Shown: positions 1-8,664, counted from the first letter of the stretch. The stretch: 51,203 bases of DNA from Streptomyces xiaopingdaonensis (GCF_000262345.1 NZ_AJTQ01000040.1:1-51203), one strand, 5' to 3'. The notes: generated by a model not told the origin, from the sequence alone. A program made the numbers and translations.

Positions 1-189
1 TTCGTAGCGGGTGAGGGGCCGAACTCGGCGGGGACGGAGGGCGAAGGGCCCAACTCCGCCGCCGTGGAAGGCGGGGGCCTCGACTCCGAGCCGGGAGAAG
101 GTCCGAACGTCGCTCCCGCCCCGGCCTCGGGCGAGGGTCCCAACTCCGCACCCGCCGATGGGGAAGGCCCCAACGTGGCCGCGGCCTGA
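1..189 (+). CDS. C-terminal part of a GEGPN-repeat protein (5' end outside window)
   Basis: Frame 1 is open from the first base to a TGA at 187-189, giving 62 visible residues. They are mostly a tandem repeat of about 10 residues with core GEGPN(S/V)A at residues 4-10, 14-20, 32-38, 44-50 and 54-60, plus a degenerate copy (GGGLDSE) at 24-30. The tract is rich in Gly, Glu, Pro, Asn and Ala and has no Cys, Lys or Trp. A strong hairpin terminator follows 34 bp later, which supports this frame as the end of a real gene. I do not recognise the family. It could be a repetitive exported protein or a multi-core peptide precursor, and the missing N-terminus prevents a choice. Confidence 0.6.
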   Translation, partial: FVAGEGPNSAGTEGEGPNSAAVEGGGLDSEPGEGPNVAPAPASGEGPNSAPADGEGPNVAAA

Positions 190-223
190 GGCAGTCGGCA
201 GCGCAAGGCACACGCTCGGGCGC

Positions 224-260
224 AGGCGGCGCCACCGGTAGGAAACCGGTGGCGCCGCCT
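224..260 (+). terminator. Perfect 16-bp hairpin terminator
   Basis: An AGGCGGCGCCACCGGT arm at 224-239 is perfectly complementary to 245-260, with a 5-nt loop (AGGAA). There is no T-tract, as is usual for high-GC actinomycete terminators. It sits just after the repeat-protein stop and would also block transcription arriving from the minus-strand SARP gene. Confidence 0.75.
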
Positions 261-605
261 CGTCGTGTCAGCACTTCGAACGCCGGTCGCCCGCCCGTTC
301 CTGTCCGTCCTCGGGCGCCGGTCGCCCGCCGGCGAAACCGGGTGAGCCGCGGCGTCCGGAGGCGCCGGGCGACGAGCCGGAGCGTCCGCGTCCGTACGGT
401 GCCTGCTCCGAGAAGTGTCCGTGGAGCCACACCCGACGGGCGTCCCCGAAGAGTGCTTCCGTCCGCCGCGCGTCCGTGCCGGACGGGCGCGGGCGCCCGA
501 GGAATTCCCACACGCGACGTCCCCCGCGAAAGCGCCCGCACGTCTCCCGGCACCCCGGCCATCTGACCTTGTCCATGAGTTACCGACGAGCCCCCCGAGC
601 CCCGC
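261..605. other. Intergenic region, no supported gene
   Basis: About 345 bases lie between the terminator and the stop of the minus-strand SARP gene. A 102-codon minus-strand reading frame (268-576) exists, but it is Arg/Gly-rich, resembles no family I know and looks like a GC-rich chance frame. I see no convincing promoter or RNA gene. Confidence 0.4.
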
Positions 606-3600
606 TCACCCGCGGCACTCCTCCGGCACCCCCATCGTCTCGAACGCCTCCTCCGCGCGCGTTCGGTACCTCTCCGCCTCGTGGTCGTCGCCGAGCCCCC
701 GCAGCGCGGCGGCGATCCCGTGGAGTGCGTGGGCCTCCTCCACGCGGTAGCCGGACTCGGAGGCGTGGCGGTGCGCCTGTCGGTGCAGCTCCAGTGCGCG
801 TACGTGCCCGCCGCGTCGGCGGTGCAGGCGGCCGAGGGTGTTGGCGACCGCGGCCTGGCGCAGCGGTGCGCCGCTCAACCGCGCCTGGTGCAGGGCGGCT
901 CCGGCTCGCCGCTCCGCCTCCTCGGACTCGCCGAGCCGCTCGCTCGCCTCCGCCGACACCGCGAGGAGGAGCGCACCCTCGGCAGGGGAGACGGCGTCGC
1001 TCGCCAGCTCGCGGGCGCGCGCCAGCACCCGGTAGGCCTCCCTCTCCTCGCCGAGCCCCAGCTTCGCGACGGCGAGGTCGGTGAGCGCCTCGACCTCCTT
1101 GTCGGTGGCGCCGATGCGCCGGTCGAGCGCGACGGCCCGCTCGGCCGCCTCGGCGGCGTCCGCGAACCGCCCGCGCTGCGCGTACAGCGCACTGAGGTTG
1201 GTGAGGGACTCCGCCTCGGCGCGCTCCGCGCCCAACTCCCGCTTGAGCGCGATCGACTGCTCCAGCCGCGGCGCGGCCTCGTCGAACCTGCCGAGCGCGG
1301 AGAAGAGCAGCCCCAGCAACCCGGTGTCCTTCGCCTCGCCTCGCTGGTCCCGCAGCTCGACGGCGAGTTGCAGCGCCTCCTCGGCCTCCGCCACCCCTTC
1401 CTCGAACCGCCCCAACTTCCAGTGCGCGACGGCGAGATTGGAGAGGCTCAGCCGCAGCAGCGGCCTGTCGCCCAGCCTCCGGGAGGCGTCGACCGCGGTG
1501 CCGGCGAGCTCCTGGAAGTCGTCGAAGCGTCCGCGCAGGTCGAGTTGGAAGACGATGTTCGCGGCGAGCCGCGCCACCCGCCGGTCCATGCCCCTGCGGT
1601 AGGCGAGGGCGACGGCGGCGAGCAGGCCGTCCTGCTCCCGCTCCAGCCACTCCCTGGCCCGCACCGCGCTGTGCAGGGCGGGGAGTTCACGGTGCACCTC
1701 CTGCTGCGGGCCCTCGGTCCGCACCCGCCCGGGGAAGAGGAGGTCGCAGGCGGCGTCGGTGGCGAGCTGGCAGTAGTCGAGCAGCCGGACGACGGCGCCC
1801 TCGGCCTCGTCGTCTTCGTCCGCGGGGCGCAGCAGTCCGAGGGCGAAGCTCCGCACCAGGTCGTGAAAGGCGTAGCGGCCGGGTTCCTGCTGCTGCATGA
1901 GGTGCACGTCGAGGAGGTATTCGAGAGTGTCCTCGGCGTCCCGCGTCGGCGCGTCGAGGAGGGCGGCGGCCGTGTGGACGTCGAGCTCCGGGCCCGGGTA
2001 CTGCCCCAACAGGCGGAAAGCCTTGCGGTGTCCGGCCTCCAGCCCCTCGTACGAGAGCCGCAGCGTCACCTCGACGCTGCGCTCGCCGGCGTTGAGCTCG
2101 GCGAGCCGGTGCGTGTCGTCGCGCAGCCGGTCGACGAGGTAGCGCACGGTCCACCGCGGCCGCTTGCGGAGCCGCGCCGCCGCGATGCGCAGGGCGAGCG
2201 GCAAGTGCCCGCAGAGCGAGGTGAGTTCGGCGACGGCCTCCGGCTCGGCCTCGGCACGCGCCGCTCCGAGCACCGCGACGACGAGCGCCGTGCTGTCCTG
2301 GGGCGACATGGTGCCGAGCGACACGCTGTGCGCCCCGTCGAGGTCGACGAGGAGGGATCTGCTGGTGATCAGCGTGAGGACGTCGCTCGACGGGGTCAGC
2401 AGCGGGCGGATCTGCGCCTCGTCCACGGCGTTGTCGAGGAGCAGCAGCATTCGGTGCCTCGTCGCCGTCTGCCGCCAGAGGGCGGTGCGCCCGTCGAGGT
2501 CCTCGGGGATGCGTTCGGCCGGTGCGCCGAGCATGCGCAGCAGCGCCTCGGTGGCCGCGAACGCCGACAGCGGTTGCTCGCCGGGCGCGAAACCCCGTAA
2601 GTCCAGGTAAAGTTGGGCGTCGGTGTAGTGCGCCGCGAGCTGGTGTGCTGCGCGCACGGCGAGTGACGTCTTCCCGCTCCCGCCCATCCCGTCGACCATC
2701 ACGATGAGCGGCCCCGACCCGGTCGGCTCGTCGACGAATCCCAGGATGCGCCCCAACTCCTCGTTGCGGCCGGCGAAGTCGGGCAGGTCGTAGGGGAGCG
2801 TGGTGCGCGTCTCCTCGACGACGAGCGGTGCGGGGCCCGGCGGCTCCTCGGCCGGCGCGGGCGCCGCCAGCTCCGGGCTGTTGCGCAGGATGCCCTGGTG
2901 GAGCTCCTGCAACTCCTCGCCCGGACCGATGCCGAGCTCCTCGACGAGCAGGTCACGCACCCTGTTGAACTCCTCCAGCGCCTCCGCCTGTCTCCCCGAG
3001 CGGTAGAGCGCGAGCATCAACTGGCCCCTGACCCGCTCCCGGAGCGGGTGCGCGCTGATCAACTCGCGGAGGTCTCCGATGAGTTCACCGCTCTCCCCGA
3101 AGCCGAGGCGCAGTTGGAAGGACTGCTCCAGGGCGGTCAGGCGCCGCTCCTCGACCGCGGCGGACGCAGCCACGATCACCTCGCCGCCGGCCCCCGAGAG
3201 CACGGGGCCGCGCCACAGCGCCAGCGAGTCGCGCAGCGCCTCCGCGGCACGGCGCGTCCGGCCGTCGGCCGTCGCCTCCCTCGCCCTGCGCAGCCCCTCG
3301 TTGAACTGGCTGAGGTCGAGCTGCTCCTCCGTGACCACGGCCCGGTACCCGGGACCGTCGGTGACGATCACGCTCCGCCCGTCGGGGAGACGCCTGCGCA
3401 GATCGGCAACCGCCTTGCGGACCTGGTGCTCGGCGGTCGCGGGCGCCTCCTCACCCCAGACGGCCTCGACGAGGCGGGGGACCGGCAGCACCCGCCCGGG
3501 GTCGAGGAGAAGGGTGACGAGTACGCGTTCGTGCACGGGCCCGCCCACACGCAGGCGTTCCTCACCGTCCCAGCATTCGAAGGACCCGAGTATCCGGAAG

Positions 3601-3623
3601 CGCACACGTGTCTCGTTCCCCAT
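606..3623 (-). CDS. Large SARP-family transcriptional regulator with NB-ARC and TPR domains (AfsR-like)
   Basis: This 1005-residue protein has the full AfsR-type architecture. An OmpR-like winged-helix domain occupies about residues 8-97, a bacterial transcriptional activation domain about 100-250, an NB-ARC ATPase follows, with Walker A GMGGSGKT at 312-319 and a Walker B-like LLLLDNA near 395, and TPR repeats fill the C-terminal half. Such proteins activate secondary-metabolite genes by binding direct repeats near the -35 region and recruiting RNA polymerase. The ATG at 3621-3623 is preceded by a GGAGGGA-like site. It lies one gene away from the azole RiPP locus and is a plausible activator of it, but no target is shown by sequence alone. 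It could equally be a global regulator. Confidence 0.92.
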   Translation of the reverse strand: MGNETRVRFRILGSFECWDGEERLRVGGPVHERVLVTLLLDPGRVLPVPRLVEAVWGEEAPATAEHQVRKAVADLRRRLPDGRSVIVTDGPGYRAVVTEEQLDLSQFNEGLRRAREATADGRTRRAAEALRDSLALWRGPVLSGAGGEVIVAASAAVEERRLTALEQSFQLRLGFGESGELIGDLRELISAHPLRERVRGQLMLALYRSGRQAEALEEFNRVRDLLVEELGIGPGEELQELHQGILRNSPELAAPAPAEEPPGPAPLVVEETRTTLPYDLPDFAGRNEELGRILGFVDEPTGSGPLIVMVDGMGGSGKTSLAVRAAHQLAAHYTDAQLYLDLRGFAPGEQPLSAFAATEALLRMLGAPAERIPEDLDGRTALWRQTATRHRMLLLLDNAVDEAQIRPLLTPSSDVLTLITSRSLLVDLDGAHSVSLGTMSPQDSTALVVAVLGAARAEAEPEAVAELTSLCGHLPLALRIAAARLRKRPRWTVRYLVDRLRDDTHRLAELNAGERSVEVTLRLSYEGLEAGHRKAFRLLGQYPGPELDVHTAAALLDAPTRDAEDTLEYLLDVHLMQQQEPGRYAFHDLVRSFALGLLRPADEDDEAEGAVVRLLDYCQLATDAACDLLFPGRVRTEGPQQEVHRELPALHSAVRAREWLEREQDGLLAAVALAYRRGMDRRVARLAANIVFQLDLRGRFDDFQELAGTAVDASRRLGDRPLLRLSLSNLAVAHWKLGRFEEGVAEAEEALQLAVELRDQRGEAKDTGLLGLLFSALGRFDEAAPRLEQSIALKRELGAERAEAESLTNLSALYAQRGRFADAAEAAERAVALDRRIGATDKEVEALTDLAVAKLGLGEEREAYRVLARARELASDAVSPAEGALLLAVSAEASERLGESEEAERRAGAALHQARLSGAPLRQAAVANTLGRLHRRRGGHVRALELHRQAHRHASESGYRVEEAHALHGIAAALRGLGDDHEAERYRTRAEEAFETMGVPEECRG

Positions 3624-3868
3624 CGGACATGTCCCTCCATACGTCGCCCGGCTTCCTCCGCGCCGCCCTCGTGGAACGCCCGGGGCACCCCCTTGCCCGG
3701 CCGCCCGGCGGTGACGGCTCCTCGCGGCGCCACGTCAAGTCTCGTCTGCGGCGACGCGCCCAGTCCACACAGCACCCCGACCGAAGGCCGGCTGGTTCCT
3801 CGAAGAGGCGTCCGACCGGGCTGCGGAGGCCACTTGAGCGTGCGAAGGACGGACCGAGAGCGCAAGGA

Positions 3869-3884
3869 GGGCCGTTCGCGGCCC
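3869..3884 (-). terminator. Short hairpin downstream of the SDR gene
   Basis: GGGCCG at 3869-3874 pairs with CGGCCC at 3879-3884 around a TTCG loop, 35 bp past the minus-strand SDR stop. The stem is only 6 bp, so its role as a terminator is tentative. Confidence 0.35.
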
Positions 3885-3918
3885 GGCAGGCGCTGCTACC
3901 GCTCGGACTCCGACGCGC

Positions 3919-4743
3919 CTAGCCGAGCCCCCCGGTGCTCGCCACCGCCGTCACGCCTCCGTCGACGAGCAGGTCCGTCCCCGAGACGAAGCCGGCGCCG
4001 GGCCCGAGGAGGAAGGCGACGGCCTCCGCGATGTCGGAGGCCGTGCCGACCCGCTTGGCGTTGGAGGCGGAGATCATCGCACGCATGGTGCCGCCGTGCT
4101 CACCGTTGAGTTCCTGCTGCCCCATGGGAGTGGCGATGATGCCGGGGCTCACCGAGTTGATCCGTGCCCCCCGCTCGCCCCACGACGTGCTAGCAGCCTG
4201 TACGCGCAGGAGGTTGGCGCGCTTGGCGAACGCGTAAGCGGCGCCGGGGTCCGGGAAGTTGGACGCCGCGGCGCACGGCAGGGAGAGCAGCTCCCCCGCT
4301 GGCACCGTGGCCAGCCGGCGGCTCTCCTCGGCGGAGGGACCCGGGCGGCCGTGGCCGGCCATGCTGGCGATGACGACGCCTGCGCCGCCGTGCGCGACGA
4401 CGCCGGCGAACTCGTCGAGCACCAGCGCGACTCCGAGGAGGTCGACGGCGAGGATCGCGTCGACGGGCGCTTGCACGGGCGAGAGTCCGGCGGTGTGCAC
4501 GATGCTGCCGACCTCGCCGAGCGAGGCCGCCTGCCGGGCGAGCGCGGCCACCGAGCCGGCGGAGGAGACGTCGACGGCCGCCGTGGTCACGGCGTGGCCC
4601 TCGCCCTCCAACTCGTCGGCGACCGACCGCAGAAGCCCTTCGTCGAAGTCCGCGAGCAGCAGCCGGTTCCCCGCCCCCGTGCGTCGCGCGACGGCCCTCC
4701 CCATGCCCCCGGCGCCGATGACGACGACCACCTGCTCTGCCAT
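3919..4743 (-). CDS. Short-chain dehydrogenase/reductase
   Basis: This 274-residue classical SDR has an N-terminal Rossmann fold with the GAGGMGRA cofactor loop at about residues 10-17. The active-site tyrosine and lysine are in YAFAK, and the C-terminal DLLVDGG motif is typical of the family. I chose the ATG at 4741-4743 because GGTGGAGG lies just upstream; an in-frame upstream extension has no homologous content. The gene is divergent from the RiPP precursor across a 428-bp region, so it may tailor that product or be unrelated. The central segment between NAG-like and YxxxK motifs is longer than usual (residues 120-165) and contains no recognised insert. Confidence 0.85.
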   Translation of the reverse strand: MAEQVVVVIGAGGMGRAVARRTGAGNRLLLADFDEGLLRSVADELEGEGHAVTTAAVDVSSAGSVAALARQAASLGEVGSIVHTAGLSPVQAPVDAILAVDLLGVALVLDEFAGVVAHGGAGVVIASMAGHGRPGPSAEESRRLATVPAGELLSLPCAAASNFPDPGAAYAFAKRANLLRVQAASTSWGERGARINSVSPGIIATPMGQQELNGEHGGTMRAMISASNAKRVGTASDIAEAVAFLLGPGAGFVSGTDLLVDGGVTAVASTGGLG

Positions 4744-5171
4744 GTCCTCCACCTTCCTTGCTGCGTACGCCGCGGCGACGTCGGGCCGTGCTGCCCGCGA
4801 CGTCGAGAGCCCCGAGCGAGGCCCCGCCCGCTCCACCCTCACCGGCCGGGCGGCTCCGGGCAAATCCACGACCGCCCTGCCCGCCGGGTCGGGCCCGCGT
4901 GGGCGCATTCATGGGGAGGCCCGTACCGCGGAATGCGGGACGCCCCCGAACTCCGCCGGCACGCAGAAAAGTCGGACAACGGTCTCGTGGCCTTTGCTTC
5001 ACGCTGCGCGGGATTTCTTTGCGTGCACCTGCCCCGTAAGTGCGAGTTTCGTTCCCGTCCCCTTCCGTCCCGGCTTGCCTCGTGGATGATTCGAGCTGCG
5101 GCTTCCTCCTCCTGAAAGCGGGGGCATTGGTCGCCGAATCGGAAAACCTTCACGAGCGGAAAGGACGAAGC
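4744..5171. promoter_or_regulatory. Divergent promoter region between the SDR and the RiPP operon
   Basis: These 428 bases contain no supported gene. The half nearer the precursor (about 4970-5170) is visibly less GC-rich than its surroundings, as expected of a promoter region. I could not find a -35/-10 pair good enough to name, nor a clear set of SARP direct repeats. The precursor has a GGAAAGGA ribosome site at about 5158-5165. Confidence 0.45.
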
Positions 5172-5288
5172 ATGCCCGAAAACGACGCCCTCTTCGAGGA
5201 GATGACGATCCCGGAGGCCGAGGAGACCTTCGCGGGCCACTCGTGCCTCTCGGCCGCGGCGAGCGAAGCCGAGTCCGAGGAGGAGTGA
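5172..5288 (+). CDS. Putative azole-type (TOMM) RiPP precursor peptide, 38 residues
   Basis: The gene encodes a 38-residue acidic peptide starting at ATG 5172, seven bases after GGAAAGGA. Residues 1-20 are leader-like (LFEEMTIPEAEETF at 7-20). Then comes AGHSCLSAAAS at 21-31 and an acidic tail to residue 38. Its only cysteine is C25; other heterocyclisable residues are T12, T19, S24, S27, S31 and S35. It sits directly upstream of a YcaO cyclodehydratase and a SagB-type oxidase, which is the usual place for the substrate gene. I infer that C25, possibly with S24 or S27, becomes a thiazole or oxazole. I do not recognise the precursor family, and the leader/core boundary is a guess around A21-G22. 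Confidence 0.75.
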   Translation: MPENDALFEEMTIPEAEETFAGHSCLSAAASEAESEEE

Positions 5289-5308
5289 CGCCGGGTCAGC
5301 CGGCGTGA

Positions 5309-5342
5309 GCCTCCCGGCCCGGCCTGCGCCCGGCCGGGAGGC
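5309..5342 (+). terminator. Hairpin between precursor and cyclodehydratase genes (attenuator-like)
   Basis: GCCTCCCGGCC at 5309-5319 is perfectly complementary to 5332-5342, with a 12-nt loop. It lies 20 bp after the precursor stop and 42 bp before the next start codon. In peptide operons such hairpins commonly reduce readthrough so that precursor exceeds enzyme, or stabilise the short precursor mRNA. Confidence 0.6.
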
Positions 5343-5384
5343 GGCTGCCCCGAGCCCCGAACCCCCTCCCGAAGGTGAAAAGCA

Positions 5385-7514
5385 GTGGATGAACAGCGCG
5401 CCGGCCGGGCCCCGGCCGGTACGGTCCGACGGGACGTCCGGCTCGTGCAGCGGAACGGCCACCTCTACGTCTGCGCGAGTACGGGGACGCTCCGCGTCCC
5501 GGCCCAACCGCCCTTGCACGAGGGCGAGACGGGCGCCGTGCCCTTCGCCTCCCTCCCGCCCCGGCTCGCCGAGGCCCTCCGCGAGCGCGGCCTCGCACAC
5601 CGGGGTCCCGACGATCGTGCCCACCCCGTCTACGGCCCGGGCGGAAAGCAGGAGGGCCGACGTGTCGCCGTTGCGGGCGAGGGTCCCCTCGCCACGCAGA
5701 CGGTGCGGCTCCTCCACCGCGCCGGCCTCCGCACCGGACCCGCCGAGCCGTGGACCGCGGCCCGACTCGCCCTGCTCCCCCTCGACATCCCCGAGGAGAC
5801 CCTCACCTCCTGGACACGCGCGGCCCTGGACCGAGGCCCGCAGCTCCTCGTCCACCTCTGCACACCGACCCGCCTCCTCCTCGCCCGCCTCGACCCGCCC
5901 CGCACCCCCTGCCCCGTCTGCCTCGTGCGCCGCCTGCGTGCCAACCACCTCTGGCAGGCCGTCGCCGACCTGCCGCTGGGCACCCTCTTCGGGGCGGCGG
6001 AGAGCAACATGTGGCCCACGACCGCCATCGCCGCGGGGGTCCTCGCGCACACGGTCCTCGCCCCGGCCGACGGCTCCGAGCGCCCCGTCCTCGTCGACCT
6101 CGCCCTCGACTCCCTGGAGCGCACCGAGCACCGGCTCCTCCACACCCCCGCCTGCCCCGCGTGCGCGTCCCACGCCGTCCCGCCGGCGCCCGGCGACGGG
6201 CCCCGCAGCCTGCACGAGAGCTGGGAGCGCATGCGCGGCGCCGTCGACCCGCTGACCGGGATCGTCCCCGAACTGCGCGTCGACGACGGCGAGGAGGCCG
6301 AAGGGAGCACCACCTACGCACGCACCGCGGGCGAGACGACGACGAAGTGGTTCTCCGCCGTCACGGCCGAGGCCCGCGGAGGAGCCGTCAAGAGCGACCC
6401 GCTCAACGCCCGGGTCTGCGCCGTCGGCGAGACGATGGAGCGGTACGCGGCCGGCGTCCACGAGCAGCGCGCCCTGCACCGTGCCACGCTGGCCGAGTTG
6501 GGGGAGGAAGCCGTCGACCCGCGCCTCCTGCCGCTCGGCTCCGCGCGCGAGTACGCGACGCACGCCCGCCACCGCCCCTTCGACCCGCGGGCGCCGATCG
6601 ACTGGGTCGAGGGCCGCTCGCTCACCACCGGCCGCAGGCGCTACCTGCCGGCCTGCGCCGTCCACCTCCCCTACCGCTTCCCCCGCGGCCACCGCTCCTG
6701 GTTCGACCCGATCTCCACGGGGCTCGCGGCCGGAGCGTCTCCGCGGCACGCCGTCTTCGCCGGGGTGATGGAGGTGGTCGAGCGGGACTCCTCCGTCGTC
6801 TTCTGGGAGAACCGACTCACCCTCCCCACCCTCGACTTCGACCGCCTGCCCAAGGGCACGGCCCGCGGCATCGTCGAGCGGCTCAGAGCGCGCGGCATCT
6901 CCGTGACCGGCAAAGACCTCACCACGGACCTCGGCATCCCCGCTTTCGGCGTGCGGCTTCGCGAGGGCACCCCCGAGCGCCCCGTCGTCGTCCACGCGGC
7001 CCGCGCCGACCTCGACCCGCACGCCGCGCTGCTCGGCGCCCTGGAGGAGGCGTGCCTCGGCCACGCGGGCGCCGGCAAGTGGCAGGAGCAACTCGACGCC
7101 GGCGCCCGCATCCCGCACGACGACGAAGTGCTGGACTCCCTCCGCGACTTCAGCCTCTACTACTGGCACCCCGACCGCGTACGGCACCTCGCCTTCTGGG
7201 ACGAGGGACCGCTGCGCCCACCGCCGGAGCCGCGGTCGTCGGAGGGGCTCGACGCCGACGTCACCGAGGCCGTCGCCCGGCTCGCCGCGCGCGGATACGA
7301 GACGGTGACCGTCGACCTCACCCCGATCGACGTGGCCGAGTGCGGCGTCTCCGTCGTCCGCACCGTCGTGCCGGGCCTGTGCCCGATCACGTTGCGCAGC
7401 GACTTCCACAGGCGCGGCGGCCCCCGCGTCCTCGAGGCGCCGGTGGCGATGGGCGTGCGTGCCGAGCCGCGCATCGAAAGCCAACTCAACCCGTACCCGC
7501 TGCCGTTTCTCTGA
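5385..7514 (+). CDS. Fused ThiF-like/YcaO TOMM cyclodehydratase
   Basis: This 709-residue protein fuses the leader-binding, ThiF-like C domain to a YcaO D domain. Two CxxC pairs (C176/C179 and C257/C260) form the expected structural zinc site of the C domain. The YcaO domain starts near residue 300 and shows its ATP-site signatures: a GETMERY segment near 350, an EVVERD segment in the middle, and an EEACLG segment. The protein ends in PYPLP at 703-707, the PxPxP tail characteristic of azoline-forming YcaO proteins. The enzyme should use ATP to cyclise Cys/Ser/Thr side chains onto the peptide backbone. Start is GTG 5385 after GAAGGTG. The precursor upstream and oxidase downstream complete a minimal azole-forming set. 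Confidence 0.93.
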   Translation: MDEQRAGRAPAGTVRRDVRLVQRNGHLYVCASTGTLRVPAQPPLHEGETGAVPFASLPPRLAEALRERGLAHRGPDDRAHPVYGPGGKQEGRRVAVAGEGPLATQTVRLLHRAGLRTGPAEPWTAARLALLPLDIPEETLTSWTRAALDRGPQLLVHLCTPTRLLLARLDPPRTPCPVCLVRRLRANHLWQAVADLPLGTLFGAAESNMWPTTAIAAGVLAHTVLAPADGSERPVLVDLALDSLERTEHRLLHTPACPACASHAVPPAPGDGPRSLHESWERMRGAVDPLTGIVPELRVDDGEEAEGSTTYARTAGETTTKWFSAVTAEARGGAVKSDPLNARVCAVGETMERYAAGVHEQRALHRATLAELGEEAVDPRLLPLGSAREYATHARHRPFDPRAPIDWVEGRSLTTGRRRYLPACAVHLPYRFPRGHRSWFDPISTGLAAGASPRHAVFAGVMEVVERDSSVVFWENRLTLPTLDFDRLPKGTARGIVERLRARGISVTGKDLTTDLGIPAFGVRLREGTPERPVVVHAARADLDPHAALLGALEEACLGHAGAGKWQEQLDAGARIPHDDEVLDSLRDFSLYYWHPDRVRHLAFWDEGPLRPPPEPRSSEGLDADVTEAVARLAARGYETVTVDLTPIDVAECGVSVVRTVVPGLCPITLRSDFHRRGGPRVLEAPVAMGVRAEPRIESQLNPYPLPFL

Positions 7515-7554
7515 GTGGGGCGTACGGCCGAAGGGAGCGAGCCACCTGCCAAGC

Positions 7555-8604
7555 GTGCGCTACCGGCGCAACCCCGACGTACTCCTGGAGTGGGCCGAGG
7601 GCGGCGGCCCCGTGCTCGTCGACTGCCGCGCCTGGCGCAAGTTCGCGGCCAGGCCCGAACTCGTCGACCTCCTCCACCACCTCGACACCGCCCTCACCCC
7701 GGACGAGCTCCACGCCCGGTGGCGCCCGCCAGGCGACGAGCAGGCGACGCACGCCCTCCTCGAACGCCTGGCGTCCGCAGGCATCCTGGAGCGCACCACA
7801 GGCACCGGCGACGACGCACGCCGCCCCCGCTGGACGCCGTACGAGCGGGCCGCCCACGCGCAGGCCGGCCGCGGCCCCGTGCCGCACGCGCGGCGGGGAC
7901 GCGCGCCCGCGGCACGGCGCACGCACCCCGAGGCGCCGGAGAGCGTCGCGCTGCCCGAGGCCGGGGGCGAGCCCAGCCGCCCGCTCGCCGACGTCCTCGG
8001 CGAGCGGCGCAGCACCAGGTGCTTCGCGCCGGACCCGCTGCCCCTCGACCGGCTCGCCGCTCTCCTCGCCCGCTCGGCGAGGGTGCGCGGCTACCTACCG
8101 CCCCGCTCGTACGAGCAGACGCAGCGCCCGGCGCCCTCCGGCGGCGGCAGGCACAGCCTCGACGTCTACCTCCTCGCCCGCGAGGTCGCCCGACTCCCCG
8201 CCGGCGCCTACCACTACGACCCCTTCGACCACGTCCTGCACCGCCTCTCCGCGTGGGACGAGGAGCTCGACGTGCTCCAGCACCGCACGGTCACCCTCCC
8301 CGCGCTGCTGGAGGGCCCGCCGCCCGCCAGCCTCTACCTCGCCTCCTACGGGGACCGCACGGCGTGGAAGTACGAGGGGATGGCGCTGAGCCTCGTCTAC
8401 CGCGACACCGGGTGCCTGATGCAAACGCTCAGCCTCGCGGCGACGGATCTGGGCCTCGCCTCGTGCCTGACGGGGCGGATGGAGGCACCCGTCACCGCCC
8501 CCTTCCTCGAGGGCTGCGAGGAGGAGGCGCTCCACGTCGGCAACCTCGCGCTCGGGCTCCCCGGAACGGAGCCTCCGCCGGCCGTCCGCGTCGAACACCC
8601 GTAG
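7555..8604 (+). CDS. SagB-type FMN-dependent azoline dehydrogenase
   Basis: The protein has about 349 residues. The C-terminal 200 form a nitroreductase-fold domain beginning with ERRSTRCF and containing AYHYDPFDHVLHRL, as in SagB-type dehydrogenases that oxidise azolines to azoles with FMN. The N-terminal 130 residues are the extra winged-helix-like domain seen in long SagB proteins. The start is uncertain. GTG 7555 fits the conserved beginning, but its AAGGGAG at 7531 is far away; CTG 7546 is closer to that site, and ATG 7459 would overlap the cyclodehydratase by 56 bp. It is cotranscribed with the YcaO gene and followed by a strong terminator. Confidence 0.88.
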   Translation: MRYRRNPDVLLEWAEGGGPVLVDCRAWRKFAARPELVDLLHHLDTALTPDELHARWRPPGDEQATHALLERLASAGILERTTGTGDDARRPRWTPYERAAHAQAGRGPVPHARRGRAPAARRTHPEAPESVALPEAGGEPSRPLADVLGERRSTRCFAPDPLPLDRLAALLARSARVRGYLPPRSYEQTQRPAPSGGGRHSLDVYLLAREVARLPAGAYHYDPFDHVLHRLSAWDEELDVLQHRTVTLPALLEGPPPASLYLASYGDRTAWKYEGMALSLVYRDTGCLMQTLSLAATDLGLASCLTGRMEAPVTAPFLEGCEEEALHVGNLALGLPGTEPPPAVRVEHP

Positions 8605-8625
8605 CCGGCAGGCGTGCTGACACGC

Positions 8626-8664
8626 GGAAGGCTCCGGCGGTGGCGGCCACCGCCGGAGCCTTCC
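8626..8664. terminator. Perfect 18-bp bidirectional terminator
   Basis: The arm at 8626-8643 (GGAAGGCTCCGGCGGTGG) is perfectly complementary to 8647-8664 around a CGG loop. It separates the converging SagB-type and GlsB-like genes and closes the RiPP operon. Confidence 0.85.

Noticed and set aside
268..576. Minus-strand 102-codon reading frame near the window start
   Set aside because: Arg/Gly/Pro-rich composition, no family resemblance and no ribosome site; looks like a chance frame in GC-rich DNA.
681..2600. 639-codon plus-strand frame opposite the SARP gene
   Set aside because: Antisense shadow of a clearly conserved SARP protein; composition is the usual Arg/Glu/Gly-rich shadow pattern.
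4839..7484. 881-codon minus-strand frame opposite the YcaO gene
   Set aside because: Antisense shadow of the cyclodehydratase and precursor; no recognisable domain.
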